Of a DNA stretch of 64,000 bases, positions 53,136-61,956 are shown piece by piece. The first letter of the stretch is position 1. Every line of letters starts with the position of its first letter. The stretch is from positions 1 to 64,000 of the forward strand of contig NZ_QXIR01000004.1 in NCBI RefSeq assembly GCF_003581585.1. Reading direction: 5' to 3'. This stretch comes from Bacillus salacetis (GTDB lineage Bacteria > Bacillota > Bacilli > Bacillales > Bacillaceae_B). Under the pieces are notes generated by a model, which had not been told where the DNA came from, ran no database searches, and saw nothing but the letters and a program-made list of their open reading frames with translations. The translations under genes were made by a program, and so were the position numbers.

Positions 53136-54059
53136 TCACTTTAAGTGTTTGATAGAGTTCATTGAATGATCATCCATAATCATCACTCGCGAAGAGTAAG
53201 CATAATGCTCCTGATAAGATTCTCTAAGATTTACATGGAAAGTCACCAAATGTTCGACAAGGCGCTGGACATCTTCGGTAAAAACACCTGAGCGGTTAAT
53301 CAAAATATTTTCATATTTTTTAACAGTTTTCCCGGCTTTTTTTAATAGTTTTTTAGCGTCTCTGAGCCGGAAGGCAAAATGGAGGTTTTCTGCCAGCAAT
53401 GTAAAGTCCTTGATCAATGCCTGGCTGATTTTTGCATTGATATTATCAGGATCGACTTCTTCTCCGGGAAGAATGAAGGCTTTGGCCATTTCAATATCGG
53501 AAATCAGCGGCTGGCTGTAATAGTGTAAAAAGATTTGCAGCGTATTGAAAGCATCATACATAGGATTGTGTGCTGCGCCTTTGAATTCCACACCGTATAA
53601 ACCCAGCGCATTTGCTACAGACAAATTGTCTTTGGACACATGTTTGCTGAAGGTTTCCTGGAAATCGACGTAACGGCTTTCAATTTTTTCAATCGTTACT
53701 TCATGGAGCCCGTGGCGTTCACTATCCAGCTTAAGCCTGGTCATGTCACTTTTCGACCAGGAGAAGAACCTTGACTTCTTAACGCCGCCTATCCAGAAGA
53801 GAAATTCTTTGAAAACAGCTGGAAAAGAATCTGCAGTTTTCAGGTCTCGATCGGAGATCCCTGTTAGTTGTTTGCAGAAATTACTCAGCGGCCAAGGTGT
53901 GGTCGGATTAATATACTTGTCAAAGTAGGAAATTTGCTTTGTGTCCAGGTCATATTTTACAGCTCCCAACCGAATGGCTTCCATATCTTCGAAAGCCATG
54001 CCTCTGTCATCACATTTCATCTCAAAATCAAAGAAAATAAACTGCTTCAATTCAGCCAT
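53136..54059 (-). CDS. DEDDh-family 3'-5' exonuclease
   Basis: 307 residues from the ATG (MAELKQFIFFDFEM) preceded by GAAAGGAGAATG. Exonuclease motif I DFEMKCDD (Asp, Glu) is at the N-terminus, the mid-region FCKQLTGISD is typical, the motif II Asp is in SWSKSDMTRL, and the motif III His/Asp pair is AHNPMYDAFNT. The C-terminal 130 residues are helical and of unknown role. It may act on RNA or DNA ends. Two strong hairpins lie in its upstream region. Confidence 0.88.
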   Translation of the reverse strand: MAELKQFIFFDFEMKCDDRGMAFEDMEAIRLGAVKYDLDTKQISYFDKYINPTTPWPLSNFCKQLTGISDRDLKTADSFPAVFKEFLFWIGGVKKSRFFSWSKSDMTRLKLDSERHGLHEVTIEKIESRYVDFQETFSKHVSKDNLSVANALGLYGVEFKGAAHNPMYDAFNTLQIFLHYYSQPLISDIEMAKAFILPGEEVDPDNINAKISQALIKDFTLLAENLHFAFRLRDAKKLLKKAGKTVKKYENILINRSGVFTEDVQRLVEHLVTFHVNLRESYQEHYAYSSRVMIMDDHSMNSIKHLK

Positions 54060-54131
54060 GGTCATTCTCCTTTCCCAACTTGTCAGTATAAAGGGCGGCC
54101 ATGGGTTTGGGAACCGGTAATTCATACCAAA

Positions 54132-54163
54132 AAAAGCATGCTGCCGTCTGGCTGCATGCTTTT
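54132..54163 (-). terminator. Hairpin with T-run in the exonuclease leader
   Basis: A perfect 10-bp stem (AAAAGCATGC paired with GCATGCTTTT). On the minus strand it is followed by seven T and lies 73 bases before the exonuclease start, as an attenuator would. Confidence 0.7.
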
Positions 54164-54195
54164 GGCTGATCATGATCAGAAAGTTCAAGTATGTA

Positions 54196-54273
54196 TAAAA
54201 GAAAAGGCCCCTCCCGATCCGTACAGTGGTTAAGTGTCCCGCAACAAGCGAATAGAATTCGGGAGGAGCCTTA
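54196..54273 (-). ncRNA. Candidate structured RNA / leader hairpin
   Basis: On the minus strand a TATAAT (54279-54284) is followed about 6 bases later by a long stem: AAGGCTCCTCCCGA pairs with TCGGGAGGGGCCTT around a 40-base loop, then TTTTCTTTT. This is the layout of a roughly 75-base small RNA with its own terminator, or the first of two hairpins in the leader of the exonuclease gene. No known RNA family was recognised and the -35 is poor. Confidence 0.4.
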
Positions 54274-54407
54274 CTGTATTATACCCTAACATAGATCCTT
54301 AAACCCGTGAAGGGGGAAATCTTTCCTTTCCAGATAATGTTTGTCCGGATATTCAGGCGGGTATTTTAAAGAACTATCGAAGGATTACCTGAAAGGAAGT
54401 TTTGCGA

Positions 54408-55427
54408 GTGAACGACATTTATCTGTTTTCAGGGATACTGGTCCTTGTCCTTGTCGCTGTTGATCTCTTATGGACAAGCATTTGGGTGGACGGTGGCGGC
54501 GGCCTTCTTTCCAGGCGGATGGGTAAGGGGTTCTGGTATCTTTTAAGAAAAATAAGCAGGGATAATTCCAAAATTCTAAGGCTGGCCGGCCCGCTGATTC
54601 TGTCCCTCACGCTGGTGATGTGGATCCTGCTTCTATGGGCAGGCTGGACACTTGTATTCAGTGCGGATGCGGGTGCAGTTCTGTTGTCTCAGAAGAATAC
54701 ACCTATCACGTCCTGGACAGAAAGGATTTATTTTGTCGGCTTCACCTTATTCACACTGGGTATCGGTGACTATATACCAAAAAAAGGATTCTGGCAGATC
54801 ATGACAACGATTGCAACTGGGAGCGGCATGCTGTTCATCACTCTGTCGGTTTCATATGTCGTTTCTGTAGTGAGCGGTGTTGTGCAAAAAAGGACCTTTG
54901 CCAAAAGCATCACAGGACAGGGCAGCGACTGGGTATCAATTGTCAAGCGAAGCTGGGATGGAAGCAGCTTCAATAATATCGATTTATTTTTGAAAGACCA
55001 GTCTTCTCAATTGACGGCGCTGACACAACAACATAAAGCATATCCGATCCTTCATTATTACCACACACAGGATAAGGGACAGTCTTCTGCAGTGGCAGTG
55101 GCTCTTTTTGATGAAGCGTTAACTGTCTATGAATATGGTGTGGATGAGAAATTCAAGCCAAATCAGATTTGGATACAAGAGGCCCGGTCAAGTGTTGCCG
55201 ATTACCTTGATACACTTCATTCGGTTTTCTTCAAGTCTGCGCCAAGTACTCCACCGCCTATGGACCTTGATCCGTTACGGGAAAAGGGGATTCCGGTTAA
55301 ATCTCCACAGGAATTCAATATCTTTTTATCAGAACTGGTTGAAAGAAGAGAGAAGCTGCTTGGCTTGGTAGAAGCTGACGCATGGCACTGGCCGAGTAAT
55401 GAACAGCAAGATTCTCATGGAGGATGA
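54408..55427 (+). CDS. Potassium channel-like membrane protein
   Basis: 339 residues. The pore helix and selectivity filter region reads FTLFTLGIGDYIPKKGFW (family TVGYGD), followed by a membrane helix. One N-terminal and two further helices precede the pore. The C-terminal about 170 residues are cytoplasmic and polar, with no TrkA-N motif. The filter substitutions (Ile for Val/Tyr positions) could change selectivity. The start is GTG 8 bases after AAGGAAG. Confidence 0.82.
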   Translation: MNDIYLFSGILVLVLVAVDLLWTSIWVDGGGGLLSRRMGKGFWYLLRKISRDNSKILRLAGPLILSLTLVMWILLLWAGWTLVFSADAGAVLLSQKNTPITSWTERIYFVGFTLFTLGIGDYIPKKGFWQIMTTIATGSGMLFITLSVSYVVSVVSGVVQKRTFAKSITGQGSDWVSIVKRSWDGSSFNNIDLFLKDQSSQLTALTQQHKAYPILHYYHTQDKGQSSAVAVALFDEALTVYEYGVDEKFKPNQIWIQEARSSVADYLDTLHSVFFKSAPSTPPPMDLDPLREKGIPVKSPQEFNIFLSELVERREKLLGLVEADAWHWPSNEQQDSHGG

Positions 55428-55539
55428 ACGCTTCAATGTTTGAAGCTGTTTTTCCCCTGATTGCTTCACAATCTTTTTCTTCTGAAGAAAATCATGGTAT
55501 GATATAGAATGATTTCTAATGAATAGGAGTGTTAATAAT

Positions 55540-55974
55540 ATGGCTAAAAAAGGATACATACAATTTGAAAACGGTGAAAAAGTCGAATTCGACCTATTCC
55601 CGAATGAAGCACCTGGTACTGTTGAAAACTTTGCTAAATTAGCAAAAGAAGGATTCTACGATGGACTTTCATTCCACCGTGTCATCCCTGGATTCGTAAG
55701 CCAAGGAGGATGCCCAAATGGAACAGGTACGGGCGGCCCTGGCTACACAATTCCTTGTGAAACAGAAGGGAACCCTCATAAGCATGAAGCGGGATCTCTT
55801 TCCATGGCACATGCGGGTAAAGATACAGGCGGAAGCCAATTCTTCATCGTTCATGAACCTCAGCCTCATTTGAACGGTGTGCACACTGTATTCGGTAAAG
55901 TGACGTCTGGCCTTGAAACAGCCAGAAACCTGCGAAATGGCGATGTAATGCAGAAGGTTGTCATTGAAGACTAA
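55540..55974 (+). CDS. ppiB: Peptidyl-prolyl cis-trans isomerase (cyclophilin)
   Basis: 144 residues with complete cyclophilin motifs: [15 protein letters not shown] (catalytic Arg), [12 protein letters not shown] and [15 protein letters not shown]. It speeds proline isomerisation during folding in the cytoplasm. AGGAGTG precedes the ATG with a 9-base spacing. Codon use looks more biased to abundant codons than its neighbours, as expected for a well-expressed gene. A terminator follows directly. Confidence 0.97.
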   Translation: MAKKGYIQFENGEKVEFDLFPNEAPGTVENFAKLAKEGFYDGLSFHRVIPGFVSQGGCPNGTGTGGPGYTIPCETEGNPHKHEAGSLSMAHAGKDTGGSQFFIVHEPQPHLNGVHTVFGKVTSGLETARNLRNGDVMQKVVIED

Positions 55975-55980
55975 TATGGA

Positions 55981-56009
55981 GGAGCTGGATTTTTCCCAGC
56001 TCTTTTTTT
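55981..56009 (+). terminator. Rho-independent terminator of ppiB
   Basis: Stem GGAGCTGG paired with CCAGCTC, six-base loop, then seven T. Confidence 0.93.
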
Positions 56010-56303
56010 GTGCTTTATTTTATATAGCTGGCGGATTTTTAAGTGGGAAGGTTCTGTTGTAAGCTTTTTTTGCCTTTATTAACGGGGCTTCGGTATGCGA
56101 ACGCAGGAGAAACAGTCGAATTACCGTAGAAAAAATATAAACAGCTCACCCGCAAATCACGAAGGAATGAATTTGAAATGAATATATCTGCAGCTCTGCA
56201 CATATCAACACAGTAAAACCTGGACAGCTCCCATTCCTGTCATAACTTCCGCTTTTTATAATATCTTATAGAGAACAAGAGAAGACATCTGGGAGGAGAT
56301 AGG
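56010..56303. other. Intergenic region before the CoxG-like gene
   Basis: 294 bases without a supportable gene. It holds a TTTTTATAAT stretch near 56255 that may be a -10 element and the motif CAGCTCCCATTCCTGTCATA shared with the region before 51391. Confidence 0.4.
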
Positions 56304-56756
56304 ATGCCGGCAGCACTACATGAGATGCAGGTGGAAGCTTCGAGGGAGGAGCTTTGGAAGTTTGTAAGTGATATGGATGTTTGGGCGCCGTTAGTGCCTG
56401 GGTATATCGGACATGACATCATAAATGAAAGAGAATCCACGTGGAAGTTCAAGACGGATTTAGGATTCATGAAGAAGAAGGTCCATTTAAAGGTGGAAAT
56501 CATTGAGTGGCTCGAGCCTTCGAAGGTGAGGTTCAATTTAAGCGGGATCAATGAACGGTTTAACGGCCATGGCTATTTCGCCGCCGAACCCGCAGGAGCC
56601 AATGCCTGCAGCATGACAGGGTGCCTTGAAATAAACGCGGAGGGACCGCTGGCGAAAATGGTCAATCCACTATTAAACTCGATACTTCCTGAAATGACTA
56701 CAGAACTCACTGAAGCCGTCGCTTACAAAGTAGAAGGCACCTATGCCTCCAGATAA
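56304..56756 (+). CDS. CoxG-like SRPBCC-domain protein
   Basis: 150 residues of the helix-grip (START/SRPBCC) fold: VEASREELWKFVSDMDVWAP, LVPGYIGHDI, and the C-terminal helix LLNSILPEMTTELTEAVAYK. It resembles CoxG (carbon monoxide dehydrogenase subunit G type), whose members bind membranes or hydrophobic ligands; no CO dehydrogenase genes are near. GGGAGGAG precedes the ATG. Confidence 0.85.
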   Translation: MPAALHEMQVEASREELWKFVSDMDVWAPLVPGYIGHDIINERESTWKFKTDLGFMKKKVHLKVEIIEWLEPSKVRFNLSGINERFNGHGYFAAEPAGANACSMTGCLEINAEGPLAKMVNPLLNSILPEMTTELTEAVAYKVEGTYASR

Positions 56757-56774
56757 TAATATATGATGTGTGAT

Positions 56775-56808
56775 AAGATCCCTTCCTTAATCAGGAGGGG
56801 ATCTTTTT
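56775..56808. terminator. Terminator between convergent genes
   Basis: Stem AAGATCCCTTCC paired with GGAGGGGATCTT (one G-U-type mismatch), seven-base loop, then TTTTT. Confidence 0.9.
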
Positions 56809-56821
56809 GATAAGCAGTGAA

Positions 56822-57472
56822 TTATTTTATAAAGCCTTTTGTTCGCAGCTGCTGTTCAACATCTTTAAACGTTTTGACAGGAACGAAGTCTATTCCTTTT
56901 TTCAAGAGCATGTCCTGTAATGCTTTTTTTGCAAAAACCAAATCAGCATGCTCCGCAGGGTGGGTATCCGGTTCACTGTCGCCAATGAAATGAACTTTCT
57001 CGTATTCCTTTTGTAAATCAATAATGACCTTGGACTTATCGATACCGTAGCGCTCATGATAATGATGGTGTGTTACATCGATATTCAGATGAACTCCCCG
57101 ATTTTTATAATATCCTTCGTTCGAAAATACATTAACATCTTCAATATTATAATAATCTAGGAGATGGTTGATATAATAGTCCGTACCGGCACTGAGAACA
57201 AAAAAGTCCCCTCCGTTCTTCTGGACTTCCTTGATGAAGGGCATTGCATAGTCATCAATAGGAAGTGCGTGTATCTCTTGAATAATATTTTTTTCCTCAT
57301 CATTGATATTTTTGAAAACCTCACCGAGAAAATCAATGTCTTTCATCTCTCCATTTTTCCACTTCCTGTACAGATTTTTTCCTTCCTCGAAATGGTTCTC
57401 GATTATGAGATCATAAAAATCCTGATTAGAGATGGTACCGTCAAAATCGGAAACAAACGCCCATTTCTTCAT
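56822..57472 (-). CDS. MtnX-like HAD-IB phosphatase
   Basis: 216 residues. HAD motif I is VSDFDGTISNQDFYD, motif II lies in FFVLSAGTDYYINHLL, and motif IV is FIGDSEPDTHPAEHADL, the order seen in MtnX and related phosphatases. MtnX removes phosphate in methionine salvage, but none of the other salvage genes are beside it, so substrate assignment is open. GGGAG lies upstream of the ATG. Confidence 0.85.
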   Translation of the reverse strand: MKKWAFVSDFDGTISNQDFYDLIIENHFEEGKNLYRKWKNGEMKDIDFLGEVFKNINDEEKNIIQEIHALPIDDYAMPFIKEVQKNGGDFFVLSAGTDYYINHLLDYYNIEDVNVFSNEGYYKNRGVHLNIDVTHHHYHERYGIDKSKVIIDLQKEYEKVHFIGDSEPDTHPAEHADLVFAKKALQDMLLKKGIDFVPVKTFKDVEQQLRTKGFIK

Positions 57473-57584
57473 TTTCTTAACTCCCTTTCTACAGTAGGTT
57501 TACATTACTTTTCCCATAATATTTTAATTATAACGCAGCCAAATTGATGAATGAGATATTTAGGCAGAGTACATGATAAAACAA

Positions 57585-57763
57585 GGATGTTTTCGCACAT
57601 ATTGTGGCTTTCGGAAAAATCCCAGGTGCCGGATTTTTTCGCTGTATTCAAATGTTTTACTATCGATAATGGACGAGCAGCTCTTTTCTTCACTGCTCAC
57701 CGGGTTTTACCAGGACTTCATTTGGAATTTATGGTAAATATCAGCAAGATTACGAAAAGAGCC
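57585..57763 (+). mobile_element. MITE-like repeat, copy 11 (179 bp)
   Basis: Full copy (GGATGTTTTCGCAC at the left, ACGAAAAGAGCC at the right). Flanks TAAAACAA and TAAAAAAA match at 7 of 8. The right flank lies 14 bases before the GGAGG site of the next gene. Confidence 0.93.
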
Positions 57764-57797
57764 TAAAAAAAGATAAGTGATGCTGGAGGTTATGTTT

Positions 57798-58811
57798 TTG
57801 AAAGAAACCAATCATCTTGTTTCCCTGTCATCTGCGGAAATCGCCAATCTATGGACACAGTACATAAATGATTCTCTTTCGATCTGCATCCTTTCCCATG
57901 CCGTTACAAAAGTAGAGGATGCCGAAATTAAAGAGATTTTGGAGCAGGCAATTGGCATGGCAAAATCCCACTTGCCCATAATCGAGGGATTCTTTAAAGA
58001 AAAAAGCATCCCGGTTCCGAAGGGTTTTTCTATTGAAGATGATGTGAATATGAGCGCTCCTGCATTATTTACAGATCAATTTCTTCTTGTTTATATGCAT
58101 GTCATGACACTTCATGGGATGACGGGATATGCAGGGGCAGTCGGGTCATCGGCACGTAATGATCAGATTGAATATTTCCTGGATTGTAACGTAGGGGCCA
58201 TGAAGCTATATCAAAAAATCCTGGAAATGATGCTGAAGAAAGGCATTTACAGCAGACCGCCGAATATCCATATACCTGAAAAGGTGGATATGGTTGATAA
58301 TCAGCGTTATTTGGCTGGCTGGTTTGGAAAGAAACGTCCTCTCAATGCTGCTGAAATTAGCGGAATCAGCTATAACATGCAGAAAACAGTTGTTAAAGTC
58401 ACGCTTGAAATTGGATTCAGCCAAGTGTCCAGATCTAAATCGATACAAAAGTATTTTCTTAGAGGAAAGGAGATGTGTGAAAAGCATTTCTCCATATTGA
58501 GGAGTACTCTTCAAAAAGAAGATCTTTCCTCACCGCCAACGTTCGCATCTGAAGTGACGGATTCAATCACTCCACCCTATTCCGAAAAGCTGATGCTGAA
58601 CCACATTGTGCTGCTTGTTTCAGCTGCGATAGGCTTTTATGGGGCTGGTTTATCGGTATCACAAAGAAGGGATCTTGCTGCGGAATACACCCGGTTATTG
58701 GCAGAAATGGGACTTTACGCAAATGAAGGGGCACAGTTACTGATTGAGAATGGCTGGCTAGAGCAGCCGCCGCTTGCCCATGACAGGGATGAACTGGCGC
58801 GGAGGAAATGA
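57798..58811 (+). CDS. DUF3231 family protein
   Basis: 337 residues from a TTG at a spacing of 8 from GGAGG; ATG codons 9 and 21 bases earlier are too close to, or before, that site. Two similar helical halves (LSSAEIANLWTQYINDSLSI near the start; KRPLNAAEISGISYNMQKTV in the middle) fit the duplicated ferritin-like DUF3231 fold seen in sporulating bacilli. Function is not established, though spore-coat links have been proposed for the family. Confidence 0.82.
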   Translation: MKETNHLVSLSSAEIANLWTQYINDSLSICILSHAVTKVEDAEIKEILEQAIGMAKSHLPIIEGFFKEKSIPVPKGFSIEDDVNMSAPALFTDQFLLVYMHVMTLHGMTGYAGAVGSSARNDQIEYFLDCNVGAMKLYQKILEMMLKKGIYSRPPNIHIPEKVDMVDNQRYLAGWFGKKRPLNAAEISGISYNMQKTVVKVTLEIGFSQVSRSKSIQKYFLRGKEMCEKHFSILRSTLQKEDLSSPPTFASEVTDSITPPYSEKLMLNHIVLLVSAAIGFYGAGLSVSQRRDLAAEYTRLLAEMGLYANEGAQLLIENGWLEQPPLAHDRDELARRK

Positions 58812-58917
58812 TCGAGTTTGAAGGAGGGATATGAGATCGCTTTTGTGAAATGACACAAAAGTATCTGCCTGTTTCTCATTATGCTAATGTACTGAAAAGT
58901 AAGAATTCTTTACAAAA

Positions 58918-59003
58918 GGGTGTTTTCGCATAGATTGTTGCTTTCGGAAAAATCCCAGGCGCCGGATTTTTCCCTGTATTCAAAGGTTTTACTATCGAAA
59001 AAA
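58918..59003 (+). mobile_element. MITE-like repeat, copy 12, right half missing
   Basis: Begins GGGTGTTTTCGCATAG and follows the consensus through the first palindrome, then stops after TACTATCGAAAAA, where it merges with the A-rich foot of the STAS gene's terminator. About 100 bp of the element is gone, so no second duplication is available. Confidence 0.87.
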
Positions 59004-59038
59004 AGAAGCACCAGATGGCCGTGGCCTCTAATGCTTCT
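58998..59038 (-). terminator. Terminator of the second STAS gene
   Basis: On the minus strand: stem AGAAGCA paired with TGCTTCT around an inner GGCC/GGCC stem, followed by seven T. It abuts the truncated repeat copy 12. Confidence 0.75.
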
Positions 59039-59044
59039 GTCATT

Positions 59045-60061
59045 TTATTTTCTTTTTAATTCCATTCCGAGTTCGTCCAGCGCATGCATGACTCCCTGCT
59101 GCAGGATGGAGAAACATGGGATGCTGTCAATCTTGTGTCCTCTTTGTGTAATCTGCATACTCAATTCCGGTGAGATGCCTACCAGGAGGCACTTTGTCCC
59201 CATAAAGGAGGTTGCTGTCACAAATTTGTCGATGAAGTCCAGCGTGTAGTCATCGACACCTTTGAGACTTGTTAAATCCACGATTAGATGAGTCGCCTTA
59301 TGGCGGGGGAGGTTTAAAAGGGTCCTGTCCAGAAGCTCCTCGGCCCTCAGCTCGTTATAGGGTCCAACCAACGGAACGATCAGGATAGACTCCATAACCG
59401 GAATGATAGGAGATGAAATTTCTTTTATCATTTGGGATAACGATTCAGTACGTTCACGTGTGATTTTCTCCAATTCTTTCTGTGCTTCATCTTTTTGTTC
59501 CTGAATCAGGGAGCTCACATTTAAAGACGGAGAAACAGAAGAAGGGAAGAACTCATATTCACTATAGTCGTGCCCTTCAATCTGGCTTTGGGTAACCTTA
59601 TACCAGACCTTTTCATTGAATAAGCCGGAAAATACCCCAGCCCAATGTCCCGGGAGGAAGGTTCCTTCCTGTTCTTTTTTCTGTGCAGTGTTCACTTTAT
59701 ATTCCCAGCCATTCCGCACCCGGATAGTTGCTTTTTTTTCTTTAAAGCACACACGGTCAATATCCGTAATACCCCAGCCGGCAGTCATATAGGTGGTGGG
59801 AAGTTTCTTTAAGATTTCCTGTGGGTCTCCAATGGATTGATTGTAGAAATTGCAGACAGTCTTACCTGTCCTGTATCCAGCGGTCTCCAAAACAAGCTTC
59901 GCTTCCTCTTCGCCAGCAATTTCTTCAATAGAATCGAATAATGTTTTAAATGCGGTATTCACCCAGAATAATACCACTTCATCATTTTCAAAAAAGATAT
60001 CACCATTATCCAGGTCCCATTCAAAGAATGAACCATTAATATCCTTGTGAGTTCTGTTCAT
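59045..60061 (-). CDS. STAS-domain protein with V4R/XylR_N-like sensor
   Basis: 338 residues. The N-terminal about 190 residues resemble the V4R (XylR N-terminal) ligand-binding domain, including GYRTGKTVCNFYNQSIGD and GTFLPGHWAGVFSGLFNEK. A coiled linker (EQKDEAQKELEKITRERTES) leads to a C-terminal STAS domain (SSPIIPVMESILIVPLVG, HLIVDLTSLKGVDDYTLDF). This is the layout of RsbR-like input proteins that feed small-molecule signals to the stress network. AGGAGGCAG precedes the ATG. Confidence 0.85.
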   Translation of the reverse strand: MNRTHKDINGSFFEWDLDNGDIFFENDEVVLFWVNTAFKTLFDSIEEIAGEEEAKLVLETAGYRTGKTVCNFYNQSIGDPQEILKKLPTTYMTAGWGITDIDRVCFKEKKATIRVRNGWEYKVNTAQKKEQEGTFLPGHWAGVFSGLFNEKVWYKVTQSQIEGHDYSEYEFFPSSVSPSLNVSSLIQEQKDEAQKELEKITRERTESLSQMIKEISSPIIPVMESILIVPLVGPYNELRAEELLDRTLLNLPRHKATHLIVDLTSLKGVDDYTLDFIDKFVTATSFMGTKCLLVGISPELSMQITQRGHKIDSIPCFSILQQGVMHALDELGMELKRK

Positions 60062-60301
60062 TTCGCTGCCTCCTATAAAAAAATATTCTGTTAAAGGTGA
60101 TATTTTTTCAAGAGCATTTGCAATTCACTATTATAAGATGAAAGTGATTGCTATGTAAATTGTCGATGTGCTTTTTTTATAAAGTTTTTAAAGAATTCAT
60201 ACCTTCGTATAAGATTCGAAGAAACGGAATTTCAATACTTATAGTTAATAGAGAAAAGAGCAAGTAGGTCACTTGAACAGTATTGAAAGAAGAAATGAGA
60301 T

Positions 60302-60339
60302 AAAAAAAGGCTTAGAAGAGTATTTTCTTCTAAGCTTTG
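60302..60339 (-). terminator. Terminator overlapping the deacetylase stop codon
   Basis: On the minus strand: stem GCTTAGAAGA paired with TCTTCTAAGC, then seven T. The stem includes the TAG stop codon of the deacetylase gene. Confidence 0.9.
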
Positions 60340-60935
60340 AAACTGTCTGGCAGCCGGAATTGGAATCCTCGCTGTTTGATTTCCCTTATCAACTCAGGCA
60401 GTATTTGGACAGTCTGAGGAAGTTCATGTAAGAGAATGATAGCTTTGTTTTCCAGATGGTCTGTCACATATTTAATGATTTGTCCTGGATTATCTGCCGT
60501 CTCCCAATCCATAGAGGCGATCCTCCACATCATCGTCTCCATCCCAAGTACACTGGCTGCCGAGATGGTGTCATTATTATATTGGCCGAAAGGGGGACGG
60601 AAGTATTTCACATCCTGTCCAGTTATTTCGCTGATGATCCTTTTGCTGCTGGATAAATCCGCAAGCTGTTCCTCAAAGGAGAGCCGGGTTAGGTTTCTAT
60701 GTTTGGTGGAATGGCTCCCGACAAGATGTCCTTCATCCAGGACCCTTTTCCAGGGACGGCTTGAGTGGAGGAGCCTTGTCTGCCAGAAGAAAACAGCCTG
60801 GACTTCTTCGCTCCGGAGAATGTCCAGTATTGCAGGCAAGGCTCTTGCCGGTCCATCATCAAAGGTCAACATGACAGACTTTTGTTCATTGTCATTTAAT
60901 CTTGTGATTACGTCTTTATCATTAGAGTCGTACAC
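60330..60935 (-). CDS. Polysaccharide deacetylase (NodB-like, carbohydrate esterase 4)
   Basis: 201 residues with the CE4 motifs in order: VMLTFDDGPARA (Asp/Asp), GSHSTKHRNLT (the two zinc His), FRPPFGQYN (catalytic region) and IILLHELPQ (last His). No signal peptide is evident from the GTG used, so either the start is upstream or the protein is cytoplasmic. It removes N-acetyl groups from chitin-like or peptidoglycan sugars. Confidence 0.9.
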   Translation of the reverse strand: MYDSNDKDVITRLNDNEQKSVMLTFDDGPARALPAILDILRSEEVQAVFFWQTRLLHSSRPWKRVLDEGHLVGSHSTKHRNLTRLSFEEQLADLSSSKRIISEITGQDVKYFRPPFGQYNNDTISAASVLGMETMMWRIASMDWETADNPGQIIKYVTDHLENKAIILLHELPQTVQILPELIREIKQRGFQFRLPDSFKA

Positions 60936-60994
60936 GACCCTGCGGCAATTAGCTACTCAAGGGCTCTTTGGCATAGCACTGGCTCCTTTCCTTT

Positions 60995-61182
60995 GGCTCT
61001 TTTCGTAAACTTTGAGGCTATTCAATTTGATTTCAAATAATATCCAGGGAAATCGTCGTTAAACCCCGGTGAGCAGAAAAGAAAAGAGCTGCTCGTTCTT
61101 TTGAGAGTAAAACCTTTGTAAACAGGGGGAAAATCCGGCACCAGGGATTTATTCGAAAGCAGCAACAAAAGCGAAAACAGCC
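60995..61182 (-). mobile_element. MITE-like repeat, copy 13 (188 bp), perfect target duplication
   Basis: Complete copy between identical TTTCCTTT octamers (60987-60994 and 61183-61190). The right duplication overlaps the stop codon of the phosphonate ATPase gene by two bases, as copy 2 does with the threonine aldolase stop. Confidence 0.95.
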
Positions 61183-61188
61183 TTTCCT

Positions 61189-61944
61189 TTACACTAATTC
61201 ATAACTTTCCGAACCATATGTTTCAACATATTCTCTATCAGAAAATTCAACAGCCTTGCCGTCAAAGATTACTTTTCCTTCTTTTAAAGCAATGATGCGG
61301 CCGGCAAATTTTTTTGCCAGCGATACATCATGCACGTTAATGATGGTCAATAGATCATGGTGATCGTGCATCTGCTTAATCAGTGAAAAGATATGGCTGG
61401 AGGTTCCCGGATCCAAGCTCGCAACGGGTTCATCCCCTAAGAGTACCTCAGGTTTTTGTAAAAGGGCACGGGCAATACCGACGCGCTGTTTCTGTCCGCC
61501 GCTTAAGTGCTCGACCCTTCGGTCAGCAAATTCAGAGAGCCCGACTTCAGCTATGACCTCCTTTGCACGCCTTACTTCCTCTGTTGTAAACCAGCCAATC
61601 AGATTTTTGAAAGAAGAACGGTGACCAAACATGCCTGTCAATACATTCTGCAGGACAGAAAGGCGGGGAACAAGGTTGAAATGCTGAAATATCATGCCCA
61701 TTTCCCTTCTGGTTTTCCTGGCTTCTTCTTCTGTTTTGGAGGAGAGGGGATCGCCTTTCCAATATACTTCTCCGCTAGACAGTGGCTGCAGTCCGTTAAT
61801 TGTCCTGATGAGAGTCGATTTTCCTGCGCCGCTCTTCCCTAATATGCAGACAAAATCGCCTTTTTCAAAAGAAAGATTTACAGAAGACAGCGCAGCATGA
61901 GCCGATCCTTTGTATTGAACACTGATGTCGTCTAATTTTAACAT
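61189..61944 (-). CDS. phnC: Phosphonate-type ABC transporter ATP-binding protein
   Basis: 251 residues. Walker A is ILGKSGAGKSTLIRTING near residue 36, the ABC signature is HLSGGQKQRVGIARALL, and Walker B/D-loop is LLGDEPVASLDPG. It is the last gene of a minus-strand phnD-phnE-phnC set. It powers uptake of phosphonate or phosphite. No C-P lyase genes are visible, so the set may import phosphite or just scavenge. AGGAGGCAG precedes the ATG. Confidence 0.92.
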   Translation of the reverse strand: MLKLDDISVQYKGSAHAALSSVNLSFEKGDFVCILGKSGAGKSTLIRTINGLQPLSSGEVYWKGDPLSSKTEEEARKTRREMGMIFQHFNLVPRLSVLQNVLTGMFGHRSSFKNLIGWFTTEEVRRAKEVIAEVGLSEFADRRVEHLSGGQKQRVGIARALLQKPEVLLGDEPVASLDPGTSSHIFSLIKQMHDHHDLLTIINVHDVSLAKKFAGRIIALKEGKVIFDGKAVEFSDREYVETYGSESYELV

Positions 61945-61956
61945 TTTGGCTGCCTC

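Noticed and set aside
57551-57766. 71-codon frame over repeat copy 11
   Set aside because: Same reason: repeat sequence, no ribosome binding site.
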